64,000 nucleotides of DNA from Zychaea mexicana. Its lineage: Eukaryota; Mucoromycota; Mucoromycetes; Mucorales; Lichtheimiaceae. Both the position numbers and the translations under genes were made by a program. Below, piece by piece: positions 12,337 through 25,140 of the stretch. The stretch covers positions 620,001 to 684,000 of the forward strand of contig NW_026516665.1 of assembly GCF_025766255.1 (NCBI RefSeq), in the 5' to 3' direction. Within the stretch, counting starts at the first letter, position 1, and every line of letters begins with the position of its first letter. The notes under the pieces were generated by a model. That model was not told where the DNA came from. It did not search any database and saw nothing but the letters and a program-made list of their open reading frames with translations.

Positions 12337-15300
12337 ATGGAGATCCCTGGTGAAGTGCTTCAGCAATTGACTCCAGTGTTGACGAGTCTTCTCTCTACCG
12401 ACAACACTCAGCGGTAAATAATGAGTCAGAGCCTTGCCTTTAGTGAACCGTGTACAGAGAGACACACGATAAAGTTTGGCAGCTTTATGTTTCCCTCTCT
12501 CTCTCTCCCTTCCCCCCCTTGAAGTTTATGTATTAAACTTTTGCTTCTTCACTATAGATCGGCAGCTGAAACAGAGCTGAATGAGAAGTGGGTGAAGCAG
12601 CAACCCGACCTGCTGATTGTTGGACTTTCGCATTTCGTCGCGCAGAACTCCGAGGTTCAGGTATGTGTTTAGCTGTGGTAGCGCTTCTTTGCTTTGTGCG
12701 TGTGAGCAAAAGCACGGGAAGGGAACAAAAGGGAGTGAGGGCGGGCTCTTTTTTTTTATTTTCGTTCTTTTCGATGAACAAGAAGGGGAAGGGGGTCATA
12801 TGCATTTATTAAAGGGAATTTTCTTGTATATGTGTAGCTGCGCTCCCACAGCAGTGTGCTTTTGCGTCGTCTTGCGTTTAAGCCATACACGACACCCACA
12901 GACCCCGATGCCACGCTTTGGGACATGGTCCAGGAAACATCTCGAAGCAGCGTGAGAGAGCTTTTGCTGGCATCTCTGGCCAACGAAACCGACCAAGGCA
13001 CTCGCCACAAGGTTGCCGATACAATTGCTGAGGTTGCCAAGTCGGATCTTGGCAAGAATGGTAGGGCACGCTCACCACAAACGTGGAAAGACCGGACAGA
13101 GTTGAAAAGGGGCGTGTGGAAGGGATGGAAGGGGAGGGGATACAACTGAGTGGACCTCTAACGTACATGGCTGTTTTCTGGGTACCGTGGTGTTTAGTTG
13201 GATGGGACGCATTGCTTAAGGCTTTGTTCCAGTGCAGCCAGTCGCCAAATGCTGCGCTCCGTGAGTCTGCTTTCCGTATCTTTGCTTCTGTCCCCGAACT
13301 TATCTCTGACCAGCACACCGACACCCTCAAGACCGTGTTCATGGGCAGTTTGACGGATGCCGAAAGTCAAGCGGTAAAGAGCATACATGCACTTGTGATG
13401 CACTAAGAAAACTGTCTCATTTACTAATGTTGATATCCACTGCTATTCAGGTCCGTTTGGAAGCTATGAAGGCTGCAGTAGCATACATTGTCAAGGCCGA
13501 GCCTGAAACCCAGAAGCAAATGGGTGCCCTGATGCCACATATGCTTGAGGTAAAGTAACCACTGGAAAAATCACAAGAGTGTTACTGGGATTGTGGATGT
13601 CTGAGGGACGCACGACTTAATGCAACAATGTAGACTCTGGGCCCCGTGATTACGAACCGCGACGATCAGACGCTTGTCGACGGCCTTGTCGTATTGATCG
13701 AGTTGGCCGACAGCGCTCCTCGTCTGTATAAACCCGTCCTTCCCAACCTGCTGACGGTCATGGTGTCTATTTCCAAGGACAAGACTTTTGAAGACCGTAC
13801 TCGTCAAACTGCTTTGGAACTGCTGCTTACTCTGAGCGAAGCTTCGCCTGCCATGGTTCGCAAGGTGCCCAACTTTGCTTCTGAAGTCATCCCCGTCGCC
13901 ATGGAAATGGTCACTGATATGGAAGACGACGAGAGCTGGTACACGACCGACGACTTGGATGAGGACGATAATGAGGAGAACTATGTGATGGGTGAAAGCA
14001 CGCTTGACCGAGTGGCACGCACGCTCGGTGGCAAGATTGTTGTGCCCGTTGCCTTCCAGTATATCCCGCAGATGCTCCAGTCGAGCGAATGGCAGCAGCG
14101 CCGCGCTTCGTTGATGGCCATTTCGTCGATCGGCGAAGGCTGCGTCAAGGTCATGAAGCCCGAACTTGCTAATATCATTCAGATGATCGTCCCTTACCTG
14201 AAGGACCCCCATCCCCGTGTCCGCTATGCCGCCTGTAACGCAATTGGCCAGATGTCGACCGATTTCGCTGACTATCTGCAAAAGAACTTCCACCAGCCCA
14301 TCATTACTGCTATCTTGCCTGTCATGGAGGATAGCAGCCAGCCTCGTGTCCAGGCCCATGCTGCTGCTGCCATGGTCAACTTTTGCGAGGAGGCCGACAA
14401 GACCACGCTTGACCCTTACCTTGATGCCATCTTTGAGCGTCTGCTGATCTTGCTGAAGACCCACAAGACCTACGTCCAGGAGCAGGCCATCACCACCATT
14501 GCCACTGTCGCCGACTGCGCCGAAGACAAATTCGTCAAGTACCACAGCGTCATTGTCCCCTTGTTGTTGGATATCCTTCGCCAGGCTACCGACAAGCAGT
14601 ACCGTTTGTTGCGTGGCCGCGCCATCGAATGCGCTTCGCTTATTGGTCTGGCTATTGGTAAGGAAGGTTTTGCGCCATACACTCAAGGCTTCATCCACAT
14701 TCTTGCGGAAATCCAACAATCTGTCACGGAGCCCGATGATATTCAGACCACCTACTTGCTTGCTGCCTGGGCTCGCATGTGCAAGATGATGGGCCAGGAC
14801 TTTTTGCAGTACCTTCCCAACATCATGCCGCCGCTTTTGCAATCTGCCCGCGTCACTCCTGAGTTTACGTTTGTCGATCCCGAGGAAGAGGATGTCGAAG
14901 CCAACTACCCCTCCGAGGACGGCTGGGACTTTGTTGCCATCAACGGCCAGCACATTGGCATCAAGACTTCCGTGCTGGAGGAGAAGCACACGGCCATCGA
15001 AATGCTGGTTAGCTACGCACGCGACTTGGGCGCCGGTTTCTTGCCCTACGTTACCCAGGTGCTCGAGATTGCTTTGCCCTTGCTCAAGTTCTATTTCCAC
15101 GACGGTGTCCGACACGCCGCTGCTGCCCTGCTTCCCTTGTTGTTGCGTGATGCCAAGGAAGCCAATGTGCCCGGCAACGAGCTCGCCAGCATGTGGCACA
15201 CTGTCTTTGAAAAGATCGCCAAGGTCTTTGCCACTGAAGACGATGTCTCGTTCCTGGCTCAGCTGTACGCTACCTTTTACGAATGCGTTGAAGTTTTGGG

Positions 15301-16249
15301 TCAAAACTGCATGCAGCCCGAGCAGCTCGAGCTTTTCACCAAGGCTTGCGAGGAGCACATAAAGATGTTCTTGGAACGATTGACCGCTCGCGAGTCCGAG
15401 AAGCAAGCTGGCGAGTATGATCCTGAGGATGAAGAGCAGTTGATGGACGAGGAAGTTACCGAAGAAGACGCATTGAGCGAGCTCTCGCACGCTATCCAGG
15501 TCGTTCTCAAGACGCACGGCGCTGCTACCTTTGGACCTTACTTTGAGCGATTATTACCCTTGATCGTGCCCTTCCTGAACCACCCCAGCTCGACCGCACG
15601 CCAATGGGCCATTTGTGTGTTTGACGATCTTGTCGAATACACCGGCCCCGCTTCGTACAACTATGCCAACCAGTTCTTGCAGACCATGGTCAACTCATTG
15701 CAGGATCCGGCTGCCGAAGTGCGTCAAGCTGCTGCCTATGGCTTGGGTGTCTGCGGTCAGTTCGGTGGTCCACAATACGCCGACGTGTGTGCTGCTGCTT
15801 TGGAGCCTTTGTTCCACATCATCAAAGCTCCCAACAGCCGTGAAGAGACGGTGGTCTTTGCCACCGAAAACGCAATCTCCGCCGTTGCCAAGATCTGCAA
15901 ATTCAACAGCTCCAGGTTCCCACTAGATACCGTGCTTGGTCCATGGTTCGAAGCGTTGCCCATCGTCAACGACGACCAGGAGGCCGCCTTTGTCTACAGC
16001 TATCTGTTGGAACTGCTCGAGGCTAACCATCCTAGCGTGCTAGGCCCCAACAACGCCAACATCCCCAAACTGGTCAAGATCTTCACCGAGGTACTGGCAG
16101 CAGACATCTTGCAGCCTGAGCTGACACAGCAGGTGGTAAACAACCTGAAGGTCGTCCTGAACGGTGTTGATGATGCTACGCGGACACAGCTGTGGAATGC
16201 AATTGCACCCGAAGCGCGGGCAGTGTTGCAAGAAAAGGGATACGTTTAG
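12337..16249 (+). CDS. PSE1: Importin subunit beta-3 (karyopherin Kap121/Pse1, IPO5)
   Basis: Nuclear import receptor that carries ribosomal proteins and other cargo through the pore in a Ran-GTP-dependent way. Six exons (12337-12413, 12558-12660, 12838-13060, 13198-13373, 13451-13549, 13634-16249) give 1097 aa, essentially the length of IPO5 and Kap121. The N-terminus carries the karyopherin pattern ELNEKWV, then SSVLLRRLAFK. HEAT repeats follow along the whole chain. An acidic loop (YTTDDLDEDDNEENY) falls near residue 330, and a second acidic stretch follows near 840. All introns lie in the first 1.3 kb; the last 2.6 kb is a single exon with strongly biased GC-rich third positions. This bias produces a 648-codon open frame on the opposite strand that I regard as a shadow. 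It converges on the amine oxidase gene, with stop codons 340 bp apart. Confidence 0.95.
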
Positions 16250-16589
16250 ATAGCCGTCGTTCCTTCTCTCTTCTCTTCCTTTCAGAATCTCTTAATCAAA
16301 ATTAATACTTTAATCGCTTCCCCCTCTTGTATTTTTTTCTTCCTCTCCCATTACCACCTTGACCCACACTCTCCCTTGTCTTTCTGCCAAAGGTCTCTCT
16401 CTCCCTAACTTGATTACACACAAGGCCCCTTCCCAACCTTCTGCCTCTCTTCTCTAAACACACACACACACACACACTCTAACACACACATTGCATATCC
16501 ATACTATAAAGAAAGACAAAGATCTACATCTTACTATTAAAAGATACGATATATTTTCATCATCCGAAACACGCTAGATACTATTTCGT
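16250..16589. other. Convergent 3' intergenic region with a CA microsatellite
   Basis: This is the untranslated space between the importin stop codon and the amine oxidase stop codon on the other strand. It is rich in CT on the + strand and holds a (CA)n run at about 16457-16477, followed by a shorter one. No gene was seen. Confidence 0.7.
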
Positions 16590-18909
16590 TTAGCAATGAC
16601 ATCCATTGCTGTTATTCGCTGCTGAAGCAGTTTGCTTCTTCGACGGGGGAATGTCGATACCTGGATTCCCCAAAAAGAAATTGCACGGCTTGAGATGGAA
16701 CCCACACGTCTCAACAGGCATGATTGGGAAATCCTCGACGCGTGGAATGTGGTTAAGGCCAAACGTGAGCCATACCACAATATCCTTATCACGTACACTA
16801 GCTGACTCTTTAGTCCATTCAGGTAGACCCATGCCGGGCTCGCTTTGACTGCAGTAGGATCCACCTGGGAACAACTGATGTTCCTCATACGGCGTAACCC
16901 AGACCGTCTTTGTCGCAAATTTGGCACGTTCTGTGACAATGGCTCCTGGTTTAGGGAGCATGGGTGGCGTGTTATTGCTGACAAGTTTGAATCCGACCGG
17001 CTTTTTCGTGTATGGGTGCAGTTTGCTTTCGTTGATGATTTGCCAGAAACGCGAGGAGTCTGCGTTGCTGCGTACTTGGGCTTCATCCGTTGTGTTGTAG
17101 ATCCGAGTCACAGGCACAAAGGCATTGCCAACGCGATTATCTGGGTGACCCACAGGGTCTGTAGATGGCACCACGTCCACTTGCATAACCGAGTTATCAA
17201 TGCCGTCAACCATGGGATCAATGCGCATCATAAACAAGTGTTGGTGGTGTTGGCCGACCACTTGTGGTGCGACTATCGTGCCATAAGGTGCTGGGTCCTG
17301 CATAATTCGTTCGTAGAGTTAGTGTACACGCACTACTTGAATAAACAGAAGAATCAATTATGATTCATTGCTATCTCACCTCGTCCTCTGCCAGAATATG
17401 CGTGTTCAGTTCACCTGTAGCCTTAACTTCGTATTGGAATGTCCCATCCTGGTAAAAGTAAAAGTACAAGCCATAGTCGTAATTGGCGGCTACATAAGTA
17501 TTTTTAGATTATTAGACTATGATACAACATCAAAAAAGCTTGCACACATTAAGCTGTTGGAGACATACCAGTGATAATATTGGAAACGACCAAACGACGC
17601 GAGCGAACCGAATGGGCCTTGCCAGATCGATAATCCGTATGCTTGAACAAAAGACCAGCATCCTCTTCGTGGATACATATGGCATTCTCGATAACTGTCG
17701 GTTCGCCCTTGAGATCCGTAATCACGCCGTCCATATATGTAATGTCGCCCACACAATCGCATCCCAACTCGAGAGAATTTGACATATTACCCAGCCCATA
17801 TTCGCCAACATCAAAAGCCATCTTGTGCGTGTGAGGCTCATAGGGATTGGCATACGGAACCACCATTTCTGAAAGAGACACACGATAAAGCACAGGTCGT
17901 ACTTGGTCTCCTACATCCTTGTACGTGACATTGCTGATAACGACACCTTCACGATAGTTGAATCCGATGTGCATATTCCACTTTTGCCAATCCAGTGTAT
18001 GACCTCGTAAGGTGAAACTGACACCTTCGGGTTGCGTAATTTGGATTGGCTTTATATCCTTGCGCATTTTGTCTTGGCCCAGATGCTCAGGTAAGAAATG
18101 ATGGTTTGCCATGGGTACACTCGCGCGTTCAAATTTACTGTTGCGTGGCACATGACGAATAAGATCAATCACTTCTTGGGCGTTAACGTCTACGTTCCAT
18201 ATCGCAGTGTGATATTTTAGTATATACTCGGTAAAATCTTCATGCAAACTATATGCATGTACTTGAAAGGCGTATATTTATTTTGGTCCAGGTGATATAT
18301 ATGTGTATTGCATATACACTTGAACTGACCGTAAATGGCTGTAAAGTCCAGTGGATGTGCGTACTGATTATCGTCCTCCGATGTCCGGCAGTACATCAGA
18401 CCTTGCATGATCCGGCGTTTGTCTTGTTTGGCCACGTCTTTGTCAGCATGGTAAAACCCAACAGCCCAAGGATCAATCTTGACCATAGACATATCAGTGA
18501 CTCCGAGCTGACGGCACTCTTCAATGATACGCTCATCCTTTATCATCATTTGCTCAGCTTCGAGCATTTCATCTGGATGCTGTGTGGGTTGCATGCCTTT
18601 GAGTTTTTCCCACTTGACGATCGAGGATTTGGTCAATGATACGATGATTTCATGGACTAGACCACTTGGTCGGTCAATCAAAATAACGAGCGCTTCGCGA
18701 TCGGGTGGGTCCACCACAGAGCTGTTGGCGGTGGTTAAGGCGTGCAAATAGGCTAGCACTTGTTTCTTGGGAGGTTCATAAAGTGCAACCGAGCTGAAGA
18801 TGAAATTGTTGGTATCATCCGATCCACGCGCCTTGCGAACAATTGCGGCAACACTACGGAATTCCTCTACCGAGAGAGGATCGAGTGGGTGCTGTAGTTC
18901 AGTCACCAT
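16590..18909 (-). CDS. Copper amine oxidase (TPQ-dependent)
   Basis: Oxidises primary amines to aldehydes with release of ammonia and hydrogen peroxide. Four exons on the minus strand (18330-18909, 17569-18189, 17380-17489, 16590-17297) give 672 aa, normal for fungal enzymes. The cofactor motif N-Y-D-Y is created exactly at the splice junction of exons 2 and 3, with the TPQ-forming Tyr at about residue 404. The catalytic base Asp lies in AFDVGEYG at about 320. Copper ligands are the HQH pair at about 455/457 and the His of NHIPRVEDFP at about 620. Intron 1 was placed so that HPLDF is followed by DVNAQEVIDL, using the acceptor at 18190-18191 and a TACTAAAA branch-like site. No peroxisomal SKL-type tail is visible; the protein ends in Cys-His-Cys. 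Likely role: growth on amines as nitrogen source. Confidence 0.93.
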
Positions 18910-20033
18910 AATTTTAACAGATATTTAGGGGTTTCAGGTATGTAAGGTGATGAGAAAAAGAAGAGTGGGAGAGAAAGAGAAAGATATTAGTGCAAGTGAA
19001 TTGGAAAAGGGATGCCTCTTATCTTGGTATCGAAAAGTGTTTATCTCCAGCGTCAGATGACATGCACCGAGTCGTGCCGAGCCCACAGAAATCAATAAGT
19101 GGTCTCCTTTTGCGCAGTGATGTAGCCCTGGAACTGACATATCATTCTATCACTACACCATACAATATCGTGCTTTAGCCTTTTCAGCTGCATCTAGGAT
19201 GCACGCATGTGTACATGCATCTACGTCCGTGCTACCTTTTACCCATTATCGCTGCAATAACCTGAGTATAACATTAATCCCACTCACTACAGTGCGTTCG
19301 CTGCACTTTAGCCACTAAGGCTATCTCTAGACATATAAATAAGAAATGGAATGGTGCATTAGTGTTTCATCTTCTCATGCAAACTACGGACGTCGATCCT
19401 TCTCAACTGACAGTTTACGTGCTTTTCTTTCGGTGCGTGATATTTTTGGCGTACAGTATTTCTCGTTTTTATGCGAAACGAAATACGCAGAGTATGACAG
19501 TTTAGTAAACAAACATGCACATACGTGTATATATGGTAGTGTAAGAATGTGTACGTTATGGATTGACTTACTCATAAAAGGTTCTTTAGGTTCAGTGAAG
19601 TTAGATGTTCAAACACTATGAACTCGGTCGTTTGACATTCGTATCACCCCACACTAACAGATCTCGGCTAAAATGTAATGACGTCAACTATTATATGAAA
19701 TCCTGCAGCAGCAAGTGGTGGTTAGATTGCACGTATATAAAGCTGTTGCATACTAACTATTGTGATCCCGATAAATAATCTCAAGAATATATGAGCCGCT
19801 TCCTTGGAGGGTGGTTAATAAGCACATACAAAGAACGAAATTGACGTAGAGAAAAGGGTCTTCTCCGTTCATGAAGAGCATTTTTACTGGGCACATCCAC
19901 ATAATCTATGTTCAGGAATAATAGAAGACAGTATTTGGATGATTAAAAGAAAAGAAAAAGCCGGTGCATGTGCTGTACTTTATGCTTCTTTTACTATTAC
20001 GACTACAATATGTGGTACTACGAATAATTAAAA
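18910..20033. other. Intergenic region, nothing recognised
   Basis: This is the upstream region of the amine oxidase gene and the downstream region of the phosphatase gene, both on the minus strand. No open frame here has features of a real gene, and no repeat structure stood out. Confidence 0.6.
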
Positions 20034-20808
20034 CTAGATCAATCCCAAAGCCTTCAGCAATCCTTCACTGGCCCGCGTTACTTGCTTGAAGTTACGCTGA
20101 AATCCATCATTGCCACCGTAGTAAGGATCCCGAATGATCGTTTCGCCTTGTGGGTCATAATCACCAAACAACTTCACGGTTGCTTTGCTTCCAGCTGGTT
20201 TCATTTCCTAGTGTTACGAGATCATCAGCATCCTACCCACGTTCCTGGCAACTGGCTGACTTTAACCTATTTCAAAATTCACGTTCCACAGAAAATTGAG
20301 TCATCGATCTACATACCTGAAGGTCAGCAAGGTTGGAGTTGTCCATACACAAAACATAATCAAACTTGCTAAAGTCGTCTTGAGTGACGCGACGTGCACG
20401 ATGGTTTACGGGAACGCCGTTATCCTTGCAAGTACTTGCGCTTCGCGAATCCGGATTCTCGCCAACCTAGAGAGAAAGAGAGAGGAAAATACCATATATC
20501 CGGTTTTTTGTCAGTTGTTGACAATAGTTATAGTGGTAGACTCATAAAGACCATACGACACTCATTAACAACGTACGTGAAAGCTTGAGGTGCCTGCTGA
20601 ATCGATCGTGCCAAAGTTGCCGTCAAGTTGCTTTTGCTTGACAACGTGGGCGAACACGGCTTCCGCCATGGGCGATCGACAAATGTTGCCTGTCAAAGAT
20701 TAAGATTGTAAGCATTCAGCAATGGTGTCTTCTCTTAAGCTCTTTGAGTATTAAAATATGGTAGATACCTAGGCATACAAACAAGACATTGATGGGTTCG
20801 CTTGACAT
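20034..20808 (-). CDS. LTP1: Low-molecular-weight protein tyrosine phosphatase
   Basis: Cytosolic phosphatase acting on phosphotyrosine and small acyl or aryl phosphates. Four exons on the minus strand (20769-20808, 20577-20689, 20317-20466, 20034-20207) give 158 aa, the standard size. The P-loop C-LGNIC-R-S (Cys12 to Arg18) is complete and is interrupted by intron 1 inside its glycine codon. The general acid is the Asp of DPYYGG at about 128. The exons are so short that no single long reading frame reveals the gene, so it was found by reading splice signals. It is head to head with FCF2, start codons 233 bp apart, so the two probably share a promoter. Confidence 0.95.
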
Positions 20809-20971
20809 TGTTGTATATGTGTGATGACTCGAAGAAGTGTAACCAAGTACTGATTACCAACGCAGCAGCTGCCACACGTTTATATAAGCTGTAGACCACT
20901 TCCGAAAATGATCCGCGGCCCGAAGACCAAGCCCGATTTCGGATGCTGTCTTCGAAAATAAAATTTACTTT

Positions 20972-21011
<40 letters not shown>

Positions 21012-21041
21012 ACGATCGATCGATCCGACCTGTCCAACCTC
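20809..21041. promoter_or_regulatory. Shared divergent promoter of the phosphatase and FCF2 genes
   Basis: A 233-bp gap separates two start codons that point away from each other. It contains a (CA)n microsatellite at about 20979-21003 close to the FCF2 start. No specific operator could be assigned. Shared control is inferred from the geometry only. Confidence 0.5.
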
Positions 21042-22217
21042 ATGGCTCTCACACGCGCACAACGACGAGCGTCACTTAAGAAATCAGTGTCCTTTCAAGA
21101 AGATATACAAAAGGAGATCACTCCTGAAACAACTTCCGAATATACTACAGCCAACGAGCTTAATAGCAACGAAGTATCGTCAAACGAACATTCAGACACA
21201 GAAGCAAAAGTAGAACAACATATAAATCAAAAAGAACAATCAGAAGAATTATCGTCGGGATCCGAGGCCTCTTTAAATGGGAACGAAAAAGAAAGCTCTG
21301 AAGAAGAAGACAGTGACAGGGACAGCTCCGAGGACGAAGACGATGACGAAGATCTTGACGCTCTGTTAAATAAGGCCCAAAAAGCACTCAGTAAACAGCA
21401 TATTGGAGAGCAGGATCAAATCAAGCTGTAAGTTCTCTCTCTCGTAAAAATTGGATATGGATGTTGTGTTAAAAGATTGGTGGACTTATTATCATAACTA
21501 GTGATACCGAAGAAGACGAGAACGATAAATCTCAATACAAGTTACCCAAATTGGACTCACGGATTGCCATGGACAAAGAATTATACATTCAGCGAACAGG
21601 TGGCAAAGTTGCAAGACTGGTAGACGGCACTGTAGACATGATTGGTCAAGACGATAGCAAGAAAAACCGGAAACACAAAAAGGTTGTAGAGGCGGTCAAG
21701 GAACGGGAAAAGGATGACAAGGAGCGGTTATCACGAAAACAACGACAAGAGGTTTGTGTTATTCTTCATTAAGGCATAGTCGTATCTTTGAGGTGTGATG
21801 GAATAGAAAGATTAGTTTTTACTTATCATCTATGTCGTTCTCGCATCTATCGCGTCCCCGTAGGAACGAGAAAAGACGACAGGCAAAGGCTGGTTCGATA
21901 TGGCTAGACCCGAAGTGACAGCAGAGTTGAAACGAGATTTGCAGCTGCTGAAGATGCGCCACGTGATTGACCGTAAACGACATTACAAGAAGGTCGGCAA
22001 GGAGACACCCACATACTTCCAAGTCGGCACTGTGGTGGAAGGACCCACTGAATACCATTCGGCTCGACTGACGCGTAAGGAGCGCAAGGAGACGATTGTG
22101 GATGAACTGATGGCCAACGAAGACGCCAAGCAGTACTATAAACGCAAGTACAATGAAGGGCAGACTCGTGGTACTAACGGTCGAAAAAAGGCAAAGCGAC
22201 AAATGAAGCGATTGTAA
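21042..22217 (+). CDS. FCF2: Fcf2 pre-rRNA processing protein (TdIF2/DNTTIP2 family)
   Basis: Nucleolar factor needed for early cleavages that release 18S rRNA. Three exons (21042-21427, 21502-21751, 21864-22217) give 329 aa. The first 130 residues are highly acidic, with Ser/Glu/Asp runs. The C-terminal exon carries the diagnostic Fcf2 domain: GKGWFDM, then LKRDLQLLKMR, then the RKRHYKK region. A basic tail KKAKRQMKRL suits nucleolar targeting. Yeast Fcf2 is shorter (about 217 aa); the extra length is the acidic N-terminus, as in animal homologues. Exon 3 begins in phase with GERE-like sequence just before the Fcf2 domain, which supports the join. Confidence 0.92.
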
Positions 22218-22486
22218 TTACCGTGATATCAGCACCTTTGCTTTCTTTTTGTGTGTTAATTTAATAAAAGTACTATCATTACTACTCTGAAATGCTACAT
22301 GTTATACCATGGCCATAACGTAACATCTACGATAGCTGTCAAGCAATAGCAACCCGCAATTTAGAGTTATAACCTCTAGATCTCATCCCTTTTCCGTATA
22401 ATACGATTCTTAAATGGTACAACACAACACTATATCTTGTGTCGTGTGCGATTTGGTCCGGATAAGTATTACATAATCTGATGTTA

Positions 22487-23070
22487 CAATAATACCTCAG
22501 TATTTGCAACCCCGTCTTCATTTTATTCGCAGCAATCTCCTTCTGAAAATCCGACAAAAGACGAGCATTTGCAACTTGCAAACGCGTATACGATTTGCAC
22601 GTTATTGCGGGCAAAAGGGGCTTCAAAGTTTGCAAGATATGCAATTAAAACCATGATCTGCGCCTTATCCGGGATGGAACATGCCAAAAGTCCAGAATTT
22701 GTTTGTCATTTGTGGTCACTCGGACACCTAGAACGGCCTTTCAATGCCTGTAAGGTCCCAAAAGACCCGAACGGTTGTCTGAGACTTGGATGCAATGACA
22801 TGTTAAAAAACCTCTGCTGGACAACATTGAATGTCGATATGCTCTGAGAAACTGAATATGTATCCAGTGGTGTGCTGAGCACATATAGCACTACTGTACG
22901 TTGGATGACAGGGGCATGAGTATATAATCGAAAAAACTCAAGTAGCATGAAGCGTTACTTAGTTATGATTGTCCTTAAGTTCATACTGTCCCCATTTCGG
23001 TTGATGCAAATATTAACATTTTGCAATAAAGCTCGGAAAAGGCTGGGTTGCAAAAACCGGGGTCTGACTG
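22487..23070. mobile_element. Decayed 584-bp TA-target DNA element with inverted ends
   Basis: The right end read on the minus strand is CAGTCAGACCCCGGTTTTTG followed by CAACCC. The left end, CAATAATACCTCAGTATTTG followed by CAACCC, matches about 20 of 26 of these positions. TA precedes the left end at 22485-22486; the right flank is CA, probably a mutated TA. The same CAGT-GACCC-CG-TTTTTTGCA layout ends the element near 51.4-52.3 kb. No coding frame for a transposase was found inside. It looks like an old non-autonomous pogo/Tigger-type copy. Confidence 0.55.
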
Positions 23071-24714
23071 CATTAAAGCTGCTTATAGTCACGTCAGGAG
23101 AGAGATCGATGTGTACTCTGATGCGACGTCTAATATGAATTTGTGATAATTGCAGAAAATAACTTAATAACTCATGTGTCAATGCAATACGTGACATAGG
23201 ACAAAATAGCGACTCCTACACAATGCAATATCAGGAAAAAGGCTCTCGAGAGCTGTATGCCATTCCTTTGTTCGCTCTGTGGCCGTATTTGCTAGTTTGT
23301 ACTTATCTTTCTCTAATAGATTTGCTCATATACATATAATATACAATGGTATGGTTTAGACTGACATAGGACATTGTTACATCTGTAGCGGGTTGGTGAA
23401 ACGATATTAAATAGATATCTGTAATGATATTTCTGTATCAGCGATGAATATCTGCAGATGGCATATAGCACATACCAAACATTCAAAGTGATACTTAATG
23501 CGGTACATCAGTTATAATAGGAGTTTGTAGTAGAGGCATCAAAGGTATGATTAAGCATTTAAGCATTAATACACCATGAAAAAAACAAGTTTTTTCCAAA
23601 GACAATTAATTTGTCCACGGTGCTTGTTGTGTAGTGGTGATAAGGAAAAGGAGCTACATCCAACACATTATTAGATCTGCATAAAGGCGATGATGCGCGC
23701 CGCTACTCGTTGAGGCGTGTAGCTAAGAAAACGACTCAACCCTCACATTTTAGGCACAACTAGCTGCACGCAATTCGCACGTTGTGAGCACCTGCTGATT
23801 TCTTCAAGCCATATAACTTATAGAAACAAAAGATAGCATAGGCCAGCAGCTGTACTAAACAAGTATTCACTAATAGGTCATGGATTATGTATCAATCTTA
23901 TCAGAAGTACATCCATCATTATGGCTGAGACGGCCAAATAGGACATGATACTTTGCTGTTCTTTCTATAATCAGCTTAAAGTCGAGTCCGGTTTCCACGA
24001 GAATAATAATAGTGCTCCTTCCGCCCATCCAACTCTTGCAAAACGTCATAATGGGGCCAAGTGGGAGAGAAAAAAAAAGGTACATGCATACAAAGAAAAC
24101 TAGACTCACTAATAAGTGCTTCATACTCAACAGCGTTGTATGAAGATGCCATGCCCAACAAGGTTATCTGTCCCTTTTGATGGAAGACATACAAGCATTC
24201 TAACGTTTGGTGGCTGCCTATGCTGATTTTCCAGTTACGCCTACGTAATAACACGCCGATACAGGATTGCCAGACTTGGGGACATGATACAACTTTCAAA
24301 TCCGCTGTACGGTTTCAAGTAGTTTAGTGAAGGATTGAATGACTGAGCAAGTAAAAATTGATTATGGTTTTTTTTTTGTATAAATATAAAAAAAAATTGA
24401 TTACATAACTGTGACAGTGATGCTATAATTGTATCCTTTCACTACAAAACAGCGGTCCACCAACATAAACACATACACACAAATGCACACAGTAGATCTA
24501 AGTATTATCCCAAAGGCAGTAATAAGCTCTTGAATGAGAAATCGATATCTTACGAGCGAAGCATGATGATGATCGTAGTACGGGTATATTACAATGGTAA
24601 TGTGATGATGAGCAAGAGTATCAAGATGATGGATGGTGGTATATCTTATTTTTTGGTATGATGAGAACTCGGGGTAAACAAAATGTTGTGGCAGGGGTAG
24701 GTATCGACTTGGTC
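23071..24714. other. Gene-poor region with one doubtful coding fragment
   Basis: No complete gene was found. On the minus strand near 24130-24299 an open frame contains the stretch NAVEYEALI, which recalls the NEAEYEALI-type core of RNase H domains in retroelements, and a GTGAGT donor follows it directly. The rest of that frame does not support the idea well enough for a gene call. Confidence 0.4.
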
Positions 24715-25050
24715 TTAGGTGTCAATGATCTCACAAAGTCTGTCAAGATCCATAACAGATTGTGCTTCGACGGCTGTGTTCAATATAGTGTGCTACAGTA
24801 AAAAAGCCATAGCCAATGATTAAAGTTCTTATTGTCATTTCACAAGCACTCACTTTCTACTATATCATATATACACATGGCGTCTATCCCACCGTAGCCT
24901 CTCAATCGTCTCTTCATGCGTCTCCTTGTTGCCACATGACCCGTTACTGCTCCTAACTTGGGGACATTGCTCGACATTGCACAGATGTTTGGGCACGATT
25001 CGTTTGTTAATGTTATGATTGCAAATTGAATCTGTTTGAGTTTTACACAT
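24715..25050 (-). CDS. Possible small two-exon gene, unknown function
   Basis: Exon 1 (24877-25050) opens with ATG and codes for a Cys- and His-bearing segment (CNVEQC, then THEETIERLRWDRRH). Joining it through an 84-nt intron with a GTGTAT donor and a CTGTAG acceptor to exon 2 (24715-24792) keeps the frame. It adds a well-formed helical C-terminus (NTAVEAQSVMDLDRLCEI) and a stop, for 83 aa in total. The amino-acid texture is clearly protein-like, but I cannot name the family. It could also be the surviving 3' part of a longer repeat-encoded gene. The weak donor is the main doubt. Confidence 0.35.
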
Positions 25051-25140
25051 GGTGGAAATGTCACAAATAAAGAATACACTTTTTCAACAAAAAGTTCAAA
25101 CACAATTTTTTTACTAGCATCCATATTAGAGTGGTGAAAA

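Noticed and set aside
13571..15517. 648-codon open frame on the minus strand inside the importin gene
   Set aside because: It lies opposite the large last exon of the importin beta-3 gene, whose strong codon bias (few TTA, CTA and TCA codons) removes stops from the antisense frame. Its translation shows no recognisable family.
24130..24299. RNase H-like stretch (NAVEYEALI) on the minus strand
   Set aside because: Only nine residues resemble the retroelement RNase H core. The catalytic Asp residues and flanking reverse transcriptase sequence are not visible, so no retroelement was called.
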